This document shows positions 20,203 through 30,463 of a DNA stretch of 37,163 nucleotides, one piece after another. Position numbers and translations under genes: made by a program. Source of the DNA: Chrysophaeum taylorii (Eukaryota > Sar > Pelagophyceae > Pelagomonadales > Pelagomonadaceae); assembly GCA_029834535.1 (NCBI GenBank), contig JAQMWT010000429.1:1-37163 (forward strand), in the 5' to 3' direction. Under the pieces are notes generated by a model. The model was not told the DNA's origin. It saw nothing but the letters and a program-made list of their open reading frames with translations, and ran no database searches. How positions within the stretch are numbered: the first letter of the stretch is position 1; every line of letters starts with the position of its first letter.

Positions 20203-20661
20203 ATGACCGAGATGACCGCGTTGGAACGACTGGTGGAGAAGGAGGAGGTCGCGGCGAAGAAGCTCGGAGATGCCTCGGCGACGCTCGTGACGAAGGAGTA
20301 CGCGTTCTCGACGTCGAAGGGCGCCGTCATGACGCTCGCGGAGCTGTTCGACGGTCGGTCGCGCCTCGTTGTGTCTCGCGCGGGTGAGGGCCTCGAGTCG
20401 ATCATCCCGCACCTCGACGAGTGCGACGCCACCCTGGTTGTGGTCGGCTCTTCGTCAAGTGGCTTGTTGTCGGTGTCGAGCCGTGCTTTCGACTCCGACT
20501 TCTGCGATACGGTCTCCGTATTCTGCAAGGATGGCGACGACGTCTACCACACGCAGGGCTCTGTCGACACGGTCTTCTTCACCTACGAGTTCGACCCCGC
20601 CCCCAAAGCCTTCGATTTCGACGACACTTGGTGGGCAATCGCCCTGCCTTACGGCCTATGA
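20203..20661 (+). CDS. DUF899-like thioredoxin-fold protein, shortened
   Basis: An intronless 152-residue frame. KEYAFSTSKGAVMTLAELFDGRSRLVV near residues 31-57 matches the typical DUF899 opening (K.Y.FDGPDGKVTLADLFDGRSQLIV, from memory). IPHLDECDATLVVV and VSVFCKDGDDVYHTQGSVDT match the family's later blocks (FYKD.DGDVFHTYST). The usual GCPSCSFWAD active-site-like loop between strand 1 and the HL block is missing, as is much of the middle. The family is normally about 200-250 residues, so this is an internally shortened member that may have lost thiol chemistry. Its plain start codon, single exon and enclosing inverted repeat suggest it may have been transferred or mobilised. The family call is from pattern memory. 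Confidence 0.65.
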   Translation: MTEMTALERLVEKEEVAAKKLGDASATLVTKEYAFSTSKGAVMTLAELFDGRSRLVVSRAGEGLESIIPHLDECDATLVVVGSSSSGLLSVSSRAFDSDFCDTVSVFCKDGDDVYHTQGSVDTVFFTYEFDPAPKAFDFDDTWWAIALPYGL

Positions 20662-22108
20662 CGACCTCCCCTGCGCGAGGGACCTTCCGCTTCGCCCGAT
20701 TCTGATTGTGTGTCCCCCGATCTCCTTGTGCCCGCACGTCCTCGTTCCGGTGACCGACTCCTCTTCATTCTTTGTCCCTCCCCCCGAAACGGGCGGAGGC
20801 CCGACGCCGATTTCGGACATCCATCCACTATCCATCTATCCGATGATGGACGCTTGCTGTTGTCTTTGTTACACAGTAATAAGAAGACACGGTCCCTCCT
20901 CCTCCGTTTCGTAGTGATTGCAGCCAGTCAGGGACGGCCGCGTCTTGGAGGCGGCGACGGTCAACGGCCCTTGCGACGGCCAAACGGGCACCTTTTAACT
21001 TCACAACAGAATTCAAAATTCAACAACTGCGACCGTTTGAAGTACGAACTTCAGGGGCAGAAGAGTTGGGACTTCAGTCAGTGACAACCCTGTCCGCGGT
21101 GCCTTCATTCCAACTTCAACGTCGTCCAGACGCTAAAAAACAATTCCTTACCCTATGACGACGTCATCGTGCGAGAGGACACGGATGTCCCTCGCAAGAC
21201 GCAGGTTCAGGAGGCACCGTCCTCCATCGCAACCAATGCGGTTAGCGACCAATAAAAAGCGAGCGAAAGGGCTTGGATCGGTTCCCGTCGAGGCGTACAG
21301 AGTACGAAACTTTGCAGGATGGCGGTCTTCCCCGCCAAACACACCTTCCCAACGAGAAATGAAGAAGAACACCGGGCCGCGGCGTCTCTCTTCGAGATCC
21401 GCAGGTGTGCGGGCTGGAGCACTGTTGCGTTGCCGACCACCCGAGGCGAGACCCGTTCCGTGCCAGCGAAAACCCTGGCGCGCGACCAAGGAGCCAACAC
21501 ATGGTTTCTTTCGTTGTTATCGTCTGGTGAGCGTTCACAAGACGGCCCGTCGCCCGGGGGTGTCTGTCTACTAGAGAGACATGTAAATTTGATAACGGAA
21601 GCGGCGAGGTTGGAACCACCCAACTCATCCCCGAGTCGCGTACCGTGCGACATAATATAACGGCAGAGATCGTTCGTCGCGCGTTTGCCGACGTCGGGCT
21701 CTGCGGCCACTAAATTTAGCGGGCAGCAGATGAGGTCGCCGTCCCATTCACGTGACTTTTGTGCGCATCGCCGCTCGCGCTCCTTCGTCGAGCGCCGACT
21801 GGGTCGCAACGGTTAACGAGCGAAGACTCCTGAGATGCTGCTGCGTGAGCGTTGTACCACTCTAGTCATGGTGACAGGCTGTCTTTTCGAAGGTGATAAC
21901 GATCTCGCGCAGCGCTCGACAAACACGGTGCTTAAGACACGCGTGCGAGCGTGACATGGAAGCTCAGTGCGCGCGGCAACGGCGCAGCGGCGACCAACCG
22001 ATTCGACGAACGAGGGCGACCAGCGTCCTGCGAGATTCGGGGCGACGCTATGACAACTACCTCGCTGACTGACTTCCAGCCACCCGTCACTCTCGCCTAC
22101 CTTTCGAG
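20662..22108. other. Stretch without a confident gene
   Basis: Overlapping open frames on both strands (for example minus 21207-21809 and plus 21319-21660) show no recognisable domain. A segment at about 21184-21232 (TCCCTCGCAAG...GGCACCGTCCTCCATCGC) is an inverted copy of 2663-2712, so part of this is dispersed repeat. Confidence 0.35.
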
Positions 22109-23235
22109 ATGCTACACGCGCGGCTCGAGAGCCCGCCGCCCGCCCTCGACGCGAATCGGAACTGGGACGACGATCTCGCGGCCGCGCCCAATGCCGCGTT
22201 TATGTCCCTTTTGAAGAAGATCGAGTACGTACCAAGCTATGCTGCTCAAACGCCGGCTGTTACGAAGATGACGCTGGCTGCCACCTCGACACCGCGGTAC
22301 TTGGTCGATATCCCGGAGCGCGACTCCGAGGTTTGCGAGGTGGTGTGTGGAATTTCCTGACAGTCGTCCTCTCACAGATCAAGCTCAGAGCTCATGCCGC
22401 GTTTATGTCCCTTTTGAAGAAGATCGAGTACGTACCAAGCTATGCTGCTCAAACGCCGGCTGTTACGAAGATGACGCTGGCTGCCACCTCGACACCGCGG
22501 TACTTGGTCGATATCCCGGAGCGCGACTCCGAGGTTTGCGAGGTGGTGTGTGGAATTTCCTGACAGTCGTCCTCTCACAGATCAAGCTCAGAGCTCATGC
22601 CGCGTTTATGTCCCTTTTGAAGAAGATCGAGTACGTACCAAGCTATGCTGCTCAAACGCCGGCTGTTACGAAGATGACGCTGGCTGCCACCTCGACACCG
22701 CGGTACTTGGTCGATATCCCGGAGCGCGACTCCGAGGTTTGCGAGGTGGTGTGTGGAATTTCCTGACAGTCGTCCTCTCACAGATCAAGCTCAGAGCTCT
22801 ATCGGCCAAGTTGCATAGAAGAAGGGATGTAAATAATAAATGCTCCGAAGTGATGCTCCGAAGTCTGGACACGGATTCAACCTGCTCGCCGCCAACATCA
22901 CCGTCGGGGACAATTCGAGGTCGACGATCCTCTAGAAAATCGATCATGAGAACTATCGACGACCCATTGTTGTTACGAAACTCGACGAGATTTTTAGAAT
23001 GCGCACCCTGCTTGGAGGTCATGTGGGGCTTTATGCCACCGTCCACCAAATTCCGTGGAGGCCCCTGTTTCGTCTTGTCAACCAACGACTGCTGACTTTG
23101 TTCTGGATGAATATTGCTCTGGATGATTGTCTATTTCGTCGGGGGTCTCGCGTCCTCATTGACACAGAGCATGCCATATTAGATGCGTTCGAGACATATA
23201 AGGCTGCATTGGACGCTTACCTTGCGCGTCGATAA
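22109..23235 (+). CDS. Candidate six-exon gene with triplicated exon (hypothetical)
   Basis: Model: exons 22109-22339, 22378-22542, 22581-22745, 22784-22828, 22864-22902, 22936-23235; about 314 residues. The three 38-base introns (GTGGTG...CTCTCACAG) are identical, and intron 4 (35 bases, GTAAAT...CGAAG) keeps frame. Intron 5 (33 bases, GTCGGG...CTCTAG) is needed to skip a TAG and is the weakest part. Exon 1 ends with AAFMSLLKKIEYVPSYAAQT and TPRYLVDIPERDSEVCE; exons 2 and 3 are exact repeats of that block joined through IKLRAH. The last exon (LGGHVGLYATVHQIPW...FETYKAALDAYLARR) looks like normal protein. I do not recognise the family. Alternatively, it is a pseudogene with a premature TAG at 22933. 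Confidence 0.42.
22191..22799 (+). repeat. Three perfect 203-base tandem repeats
   Basis: Units start at 22191, 22394 and 22597, with no difference seen except at the outer edge. Each unit contains one 165-base exon and one 38-base putative intron; 203 is not a multiple of 3, but 165 is. Confidence 0.92.
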
Positions 23236-23274
23236 TGTATTGATTGTCAAGGATAATGGCACTGACTTTTTTTT

Positions 23275-23755
23275 CTAACTAACTAACTAACTAACTTCGG
23301 ACCTCTCCCGGGCATGGGAGCCAGGCTGGGCCGGTAGTAGCCGGTCCAGGATCACAGAGCAAAAAAAAATCACACAGTTGGGGTAGCAGCTTGGGATGAA
23401 AGTGCATGGATGGCGGACCGCCACTGCGCGCGGTCTTGTGCGAGGTCGTGCCACGAGTTGAAGGGGATGTCTCCCGTACGTCATCTGCGGAGCCCCCGGT
23501 GGGCGCTTGGAGCGGACCCAAGACGAGAGCATCTTGCGAGGGAGTCGGGAGAAGGGCATGCGGGCGACGTGACCGGCCCAGCGGAGCTGGCGGCGCGTGA
23601 CGTAGACGTCGATGGACTCGAGGCCGAGGCGCCGCCGCAGGATCTCCGTTGAGATGTGGTGGGACCAGGTGTGTTTCCGGGTCACACGACACATGACGCG
23701 GGCGCACTGCGCGTGGAAACACCGCAGCCGGCGGAACAGGACCTCGGTGAGGCAA
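23275..23755 (-). mobile_element. 5'-truncated RTE-type LINE 3' end, copy 1
   Basis: On the minus strand the frame from 23755 reads LTEVLFRRLRCFHAQCARVM, then RRRLGLESIDVYVTRRQLRW with AGHVARMPFSRLPRKML. After a frameshift, WHDLAQDRAQWRSAIHA follows. RWAGHV.RMP..RLPR and W..LAQDR..WR are typical of the C-terminal end of RTE-like LINE polyproteins (from memory). The element ends in a (TTAG)n/(CTAA)n tail at 23275-23295, as RTE elements often do. The reverse transcriptase and endonuclease are missing by 5' truncation. Confidence 0.8.
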
Positions 23756-23922
23756 CTAACTAACTAACTAACTTCGGACCTCTCCCGGGCATGGGAGCCA
23801 GGCTGGGCCGGCAGGAGCCGGTCCAGGATCACAGAGCAAAATCACATAGTTGGGTTAGAAGCGAGGGATGAAAAAAAGGCGTTGATGGCGGACCGCCACT
23901 GCGCGCGGTCTTGTGCGAGGTC
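23754..23922 (-). mobile_element. 5'-truncated RTE-type LINE 3' end, copy 2
   Basis: Another (CTAA)n tail at 23754-23773 is followed by about 150 bases closely matching 23296-23452, including DLAQDRAQWRSAI. It starts exactly where copy 1 is truncated, so the two sit head to tail. Confidence 0.85.
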
Positions 23923-24982
23923 AACCAGTTTCTCAGAATGACCACTCTTGTTTGATGTTTCAACATCCGATACCGTATGACGCTGCCGTGCTACCCTGAA
24001 ACAAAACCTACGCTGAACTTGTCAACCCATTCATCAAACTCTTGATTCGCGCTGCTCTCTTACAATCTTACCAACTGGTCAAGTGTCTTCGCGCATTCTT
24101 ATCTTTCTTTCACGTGCTATTGTCTCATTGTTATTCCTGGAACGAAGATCTCACCCTTCATGATCCATATCGAATGTTCAGCCATTGTTGCCCGTTCGAC
24201 TACAATATCCCCTCGGAATCAGACTGATCTATACCACGGACGGCAAGCTCACGTTGAGATTTGGTGCAACTTCGAAATTATAGATTGCTACCAATTATTA
24301 ATTAAAATGAAATCAAGGCCGACTTCGTTTCCGGCTATCATGTTAATAGAGCCGTAACAAGCTGCTATCTGTTTTGGCAGTTATTAGTCCCTGAAAAAAA
24401 TTTATAAGCTCATGCAATCGAAAATTTTCGCCGTCGATGTACATGAGATTCGGAAAGTTCATGACGAACATGCGTCGCCCATGTCCAACAAATTGCACCT
24501 CCATAGAGTCCCGCCGCCTATTGTTGACCTATCGTCTGCACTGCTATACGCTCCATCCCATCGAGACCGCGCTTTTCGTTGCAAATAAGTTATCTTATGA
24601 GTCGAGTGGGAACTTAGGCAAGAGCGCGGAAGACATATGCGTGGCCGCAGACTCTACTACGAAGAGTGTGACTACGACAACGACACGGTCTTCCTACATT
24701 ACTACGCGCCTTTGACCTAACTAAACCCCTGGCCCCCGACCCTAAGACAACGATCCGAAAGGTCGCAGCTTTGCACACTGCGAAGCGCAAGAAGAACATG
24801 AACGGCGGTGATCGTATGTCGCCGATGTCCGACCACGCGACATCGACATCCTTGTCGATCGCTTTGTGACTTACATGGCAGCAAGATACTCTGGAGAAAC
24901 ACCAGTAGCATCCCCGTCAAACGCGATCTTCGACATCGTCGAAACGACTTTATCTCAACTGGGAGCCCCTCTTCGACAGTAA
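23923..24982 (+). pseudogene. Unidentified coding-like remnants
   Basis: Three plus-strand pieces look protein-like. 24412-24588 is a 58-residue ORF beginning MQSKIFAVDVHEIRKVHDEH. About 24631-24717 ends RRLYYEECDYDNDTVFLHYY plus APLT and a stop. 24812-24982 reads SYVADVRPRDIDILVDRFVT and continues to QLGAPLRQ and a stop, preceded in frame by a TGA. They may be exons of one decayed gene. No family is recognised. 23923-24411 itself shows nothing. Confidence 0.25.
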
Positions 24983-27300
24983 TCCCGCACATCAGCAAAA
25001 TTTCCCCATGTGAAGCAGCAACCAAGGGCACTTTCCCACACTACTCAAACCAACAGCCAGCTCCAAGCCTGCACTTGCGTTACTACAATCAGAATGCCCC
25101 TCTTGACGGTTCTTTGCTCACTGCTTCCAATCGAGACAGACAACAGTCGTGAACAGCTATCGTATCTTCTTACGGTACGGGGTAATGGTGGAGCGGCGGG
25201 TTGTAGTAGTTGTAGTAGTGGTTTTTGTTAATGTTGTTGTTTCTGTCATGGTAAGCAACTTGAATCCAGGCTCTACGAATCAGAATGGATAAGCGCTGAG
25301 AAAGCAAGAGAAACAAAATCGTCGTTCCATTTATGAACAAGTACCGGAAACAGACGAGATAGACACAGTAGTTCCTATCAACACGCACAGCCAGTACTCA
25401 AGACTTGGGTGGCATGCCAACATGGCTATAAACAATGCGAGTGGCCTTTGTATACAAACGCGTTGTTTGCGACTTGAAGTGTAATAGTCTTTGTCTTGTC
25501 GTCAGGGGTGAAAGAAACGACGTTGTAAAAAACACAGAGGAGAGCGAAGAAAGAAGCAAAAAACGCAAAAGGGACGGCGGAAGTAGGAAAACTAAATTGG
25601 AGAAAAAAGTGGCGTGTGTGTGACCTTCACGTCGCGTTTAATGGTTATCCTCGTTGCTCGTGCGCGTTTTTTTTAATAGTCGACAGCTAAAAGGGGAAGT
25701 GCGGTGGTGGGGGCTTGGAAGAGGGATTTGCTGGCTTGAGTTTATTACGGCCAACTCGAGACCCTGGTAACTTGGCGTGCGGCAACGGGTAAATACGGGT
25801 CTGTCCCTGGGCGATCTTCCTGAGAATATTGAAAGTTATAATTTTCAAGAACGGTAGGTTCCTCGACATGTACGAGTATCTTATCAAAACTGTATCCTGG
25901 TATTTATGCTCCCCTTAAGGACACTTCCCCTGCTCATGAGCGAACAGGTGATTGTCATCCAAACTCGAAAACGTTCTGGCAGCAAAAAAAGAAAAAAAAA
26001 TATCGTAGTGGCTCTTTCTCCCTCCTTCCGCTGCTTCGTCAGTTGACGATCCAGCGATGGCACGCACTGAAACGATGTTTCAGCCGACAAAAAAATTGTA
26101 TTAAAGAATAGTGCACGTTCTTGGAGTGGAGAGCTACGCTCCTGGAGGACTATCCCTGCTCCCGGAAATTTAAAATTACAAGTAAGGTAAGCAGTTGCAT
26201 GTGAAGAGAAGACTAACAAACCTTGCTCCTTGGTATCGGAGATAACTGTGCCGATTCGCCGAAGTTGATCGAACTGGGTTCGCGAAAATGACGTTGTTGT
26301 TCACTCGCTCTCGTCATGAATGTTGATGACACGGATTCCCAGCTGGTACGATCCGCCCGAAAGTTGCGACAAGTCTTCCAGTAGACTCGGGTAGCTGAGC
26401 CGAGTTGATGCAGTCTCTTGTTGCCAAAAAAAAAACACTGTTGCGGAAGGCCTAAGGCCTGAAGTACCGAAGCCCATGGTGTACAACAATGCGTACCCGG
26501 TGTTCTAAAACAAAAGTAGCAATAGACATGTCCCTTTCAAGCCCGCGTGCAAGCGACGTGAAATACCCCCGCCCGCTAAGCCACAAGAGCGCCTCCACGC
26601 GCCCATCACATAGGCCTAAGCATGAAGTTGACTCTGGTAAAGATTCAAAAATCTGAACGAGAAGAACAACGGTGACATTCATATTTGGTTCGAGTTCGAC
26701 GCGTGGAGCTGGATGTTGGCGTCTTGTGGGGTAGTTGTCTTAGGTCGTTAGACTTTACAGCTTGTCGATGGATGGATAGCGCGCGGGAACGCCCGGTGGT
26801 CTCACAACCAGCATCTACGCATATCCTCTTTCCAGGCCGGGCTCATTGCTTTTTCTCGTGCCACTGCCGAAATCTCGATATGGTTTCGTCATCTATATTG
26901 TGGGATTCTCTGCACCGTCGCCCCCGTGCACGACCCATCTAGTAACCGCGGAGCACGACATCCATGGCGAGGTCATCAAACTCCTTCAGTCAGTCGCCGA
27001 GACCTAGCGTACATTCCGACTACTAAAGAACCCTCGACTCCGCCCGCTTCTTCTAGCACTGTTACTAAACAGTCAGCAGAAAGCTTCTCCTGTTGTTCCT
27101 GGCAACGATCCACTAGCTGCGAGACCGCTTTCGCATAACCAATCACTTCGAGAACTTCAATTTGCCGAAAGCTTTTCGGCGATGCTTATTGTGATATGAT
27201 CGATACCCACGATGGCTAGGCTTCGCGTGACGTGACGTCATAAAAACAGAGGAGTTCCGACAGCGCTGCACCTTTACAGAGTCAAAAGAATAGGGTAAAA
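24983..27300. other. Long stretch without a recognisable gene
   Basis: AT-richer than the left half. A lysine-rich 62-residue plus frame (25435-25623, ending EERSKKRKRDGGSRKTKLEK) and a frame near 26830-26943 (LVPLPKSRYGFVIYIVGF, no start codon) are the only protein-like pieces. I cannot support either as a gene. Poly-A/T runs occur at about 25664, 25985 and 26425. Confidence 0.35.
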
Positions 27301-27304
27301 CAAC

Positions 27305-27351
27305 CTTTTTTTTTTTTTTTTTTTTTATTTTATTTTATTTTATTTTATTTT
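27305..27351. repeat. Poly-T and TTTTA microsatellite
   Basis: A run of about 22 T followed by TTTTA units. It lies just upstream of the hAT remnant and could be a retroposon tail or simple repeat. Confidence 0.85.
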
Positions 27352-27461
27352 AACTTTACCCCTCTCGCTCGCTGTGGGTTTTACTTTACCCTCGTGGTGA
27401 GCTGGCGACGTGAGAGGTGCGCAGTGGCTGGGCGTGACGTTTTTCGTCGAGAGCGGAGAGA

Positions 27462-29233
27462 ATGGCTGCGAACAAAAAAGTGCCGGACCCCCAGCTGCGG
27501 GAAGAAGGAGGAGGCGACGAGGAATCTCCGGTGGCCATCCCGGCGCAATTGCACCGCGATAATACACCGAAAAAAGACAGTCCCACTCCTCGAGGCGCGT
27601 GGTTGCATGTCAAGCGCTTGACGGCCGATCATCCTGAGTGCGCGAAGGAAGACACTGATCCAAGCAAGAAGACTCATTGCTGCACCTACACGAAGCCGGA
27701 CGGGAGCACTTGTTACGAGTTGATCAAGTGCTACAGGAAGGGGCAAAGGGATCTGGAACACGACTGAGCCGTTGCAGCACTTCAAGATGGCGCATCCCGA
27801 GTCAAGCGTCGCGCAGAAATCTGAAAACGCCGCTAAGTGAGCTTTCGGGAGCGATGGATAGCACTGCCGGCGCGTCTGTGCAGGCAAAGCAAAGAAAGGG
27901 TACTCTTGATGCCCTCGTTACTGTGGCAACTGGCAGCAAAAAGACGGCAGTCACATCGGCCTTTTCAGCGCGCTTCTATTGCTATGGGAACCATCGCATC
28001 TCAAAACGGACATTCGACGATCCGCACTTCCGCAACATGCTCTAAGCCTACTTTCAACTTGGCGGCGGCAAGGGCAAATGTCCATTCCTGGGGCGTAACG
28101 GTCTCTTGTACTGGGTGCGAGCAGAGTACGAGAACTTCACTCGCCTGATGAAGCACGTCGTGGCCTTCGAGATGGACGCCGCCTAGGGCAACGCCTTCGG
28201 ACAGTTCTTGCACGACGGCGGCACGCTCGAGGATCACAACAAGAGGGAGGCTGTTGGCTTCAGTTTCATCCCGGTCGGCTGGGATCGAAGCCTGGTTGTT
28301 TGCCTCGGCCTGCCGCGCATCGCTGACGGGACCGCAGCTACAACGGCACGGCTGTTGGAGGACGTCGCCATCAATCGCATGGGTGCTTCGTTTTAAGCAG
28401 TCGTCGCGAACGTTGTCCAGGATTTCCGCAGCACTCTCCGTTGCCACCGAGTTTGGCAATGTAGGTGGTCCGTGTGACATGCACGAGATCAGCAAAATCT
28501 CAAGATCGGCAGTGGGCGACCTCGTTCGCACCAAGAAAACGAAGCCCGTCAATCCGTTCCCTGAGGGCGCCCGGGTCACGCAGCGGCGCACAATATGGCT
28601 AAGTACTTTTCGTACGGGACGCGCCTGGGTGAGCTGCACAGTCTGTGCCCTCAGACGTCAGCGGTCAAAATTCGGCTCAAAGTCGACCTAAACGGAACGC
28701 GCGTGGCTGCGCGCCACAACCTGCTGCACTTGGTGCTCCGGCTGAATCGACCTCTTTGTCTGTACCAGATCCAACATACGGTCCCTTGGCGACTGTCAGA
28801 CGAGCAGTGGAAAGAGATCGCCGATTTCGAAGCGATTCTCCGGATCACCGACAAGGCCGAAAAGTTGGTCCAGCACGAGGACAAATTTCTGGGGGGCTGC
28901 GCCACGGGCCTGAAAATCCGGATGCTCGAGGAGCTCCGCGAGAACGTTGTCGCCGTCGTCGACATGAACGACGTCACCCACTCCCCACGACTGCCCCGCC
29001 ATGACACGAGCGACATGGAGCTCGCAGTGACTGGCAAGATCTGCCTCGAGCGCGCCCAGCTCGAAGCAGAGCGGCGTTATTGTGGGAACGAGGATGACGG
29101 TCTCAATTATTGCGACTACAAGCCAACGGACCGCGAGCTCATCGCCACGCTCCTCGATTTCAGGACGCTCAACTGTAAGCATCTCGGAGAAAACATGAAA
29201 AAAAAAGCCAAGAAGCTACTTGCGGAGCATTAG
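27462..29233 (+). pseudogene. hAT-type DNA transposase with BED finger, frame-broken
   Basis: The frame from 27462 encodes a BED-like finger (WLHVKRLTADHPEC..., CCTYTKPDGSTCYELIKCYR); the T.PLQHFKMAHPES end follows in another frame. A third frame reads FYCYGNHRISKRTFDDPHFR, then ENFTRLMKHVV, QFLHDGGTLEDHNKREAVGF and VVCLGLPRIADGTAATTA, broken by TAA and TAG. A further frame gives SAVGDLVRTKKTKPVNPFPE, and 28595-29233 gives 212 open residues (MAKYFSYGTRLGELHS, VDLNGTRVAARHNLLHLVLR). FRDML, HDGGTL and VNPFPEG..AKYFSYG.RL are features I recall from hAT-like transposases of oomycetes and algae. At least four frame changes and two stops make it inactive. No terminal repeats were identified. Confidence 0.75.
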
Positions 29234-29782
29234 CAAGCAGTGGTAAGTCACCTGGGAAACCATCCCATCTCATCATGAACGTCTGGAAGTATTTAATTCG
29301 GGGAATGAATAGGTATGTTCCCTATATTCTCAGAACACGACAGGCGGCATCTAGAACTACACGAGAAAAGGCAAAGTGTATAGTGCTACATACCTCGGGG
29401 CGCGCTAGACCATGATGATGAGCGTAGGCACAAATCAGAGGACTATTTGATTGTGTAGAAAGGAATAAGAAGGGTAAGGAATAGGTCATGTTCTCAACGG
29501 ACGGATAAGGGTAAGAGGCAGCAGATTTCTCTGCACCCCCTCGAGATGTCTTAAGCGCAAGTTGCGACTGTAGAGCATCTCTTGAGAAATATTATGATGA
29601 AGATAAAGGAGGGAATACAGTCTTGATGGTCACAGAGGTTACCGTACGAAGCATCAAGAGTATAGAAGGGTCTTGGGACTTGGACTTGGACTTGGTGGAG
29701 CTGAGAGTCGATTTGACCTTTTTGAACAGAACATTAAGAAACACAGATACAACCGACAGTGTGTTAGGATTGTCAATCATCG
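29234..29782. other. Stretch without a recognisable gene
   Basis: Short frames only. AGGGTAAGGAAT at about 29470 and GGATAAGGGTAAGAGG at about 29506 resemble the 18978-19020 sequence (AGGGTAAGGAAT...CGACGGATAAGGG). Confidence 0.4.
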
Positions 29783-30463
29783 TCAGCTTCTGCTGTAAGG
29801 TGAGGAAAACCAATAGCTGACTGATGTGGTGCCAAGAGAAGGGTGAGTGCAAGTAGAGCATTCAGTATGGATGGCGACAGAGAATCTAGTTGAAAGGTGT
29901 CCAGTTGGTTTTCCAAAAAAAAGGTTGGACTTGGCGAACGAAGATAGAAGAGTCTTCAGATTCACATGAGAGCGGACGGAATGCTCTGAAGCATGAGAGC
30001 AACTTGTCACGTAGATGAAGGAGGTAATCGTCCGGGGAGGAGTGGTTGGTAGCATGCTGGTCATGAGCGGTGAGTGTTAAGCGAGACAACAGCTCTGTGA
30101 TCTTGTACAGTGTATAAGTAACACGTGGGTGTTGGCTGTAGGAGGGAAGAGCCGGTTCTCCAGGGAGGTGATTGAAGCAATGGCAGCCTCAGTAATATAG
30201 ATTCGAAGAGTTTCCTGGAGTTGGTCGACTTGTTGGCACAAGACGTCGAAATCAGCAAGCGAAGCAGAAGGCGCAGGTAACGATGGCGAAGATATCTCCA
30301 GAGTAGCGTCTAGCGTGGAGTGTGAGTAGTTTAACGACGTTTCGGTCAACGTTAAAAAAAGGGGTGCAGGAAGCCTTAGTGTTCTGCCTGAGCATAAGTG
30401 TGGCCGAACATTACATCCCGGAGTGATAGCGGTTCTGTATCATCAGAGGATGATGCGTAGTCG

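Larger units (their letters stand above)
18978..21156. mobile_element. 2.18-kb segment bounded by a 14-base perfect inverted repeat
   Basis: ATAGGGTAAGGAAT at 18978-18991 has an exact reverse complement at 21143-21156. The segment carries the DUF899-like gene at 20203-20661. Homology between the ends stops after 14 bases, and no target-site duplication is visible (flanks TGTGAT and GACGAC). The repeat could mark a non-autonomous DNA transposon or could be coincidental use of a dispersed AGGGTAAGG motif. Apart from the one gene, I recognise nothing in it. Confidence 0.4.

Noticed and set aside
26685..26942. 85-residue plus frame and an overlapping frame ending LLQSVAET
   Set aside because: No start codon in the better-looking frame and no motif; not enough to call a gene.
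27293..27415. GGGTAAAAC and GTTTTACTTTACCC strings as terminal inverted repeats of the hAT remnant
   Set aside because: Both lie on the same side of the transposase and no matching partner was found after 29233.
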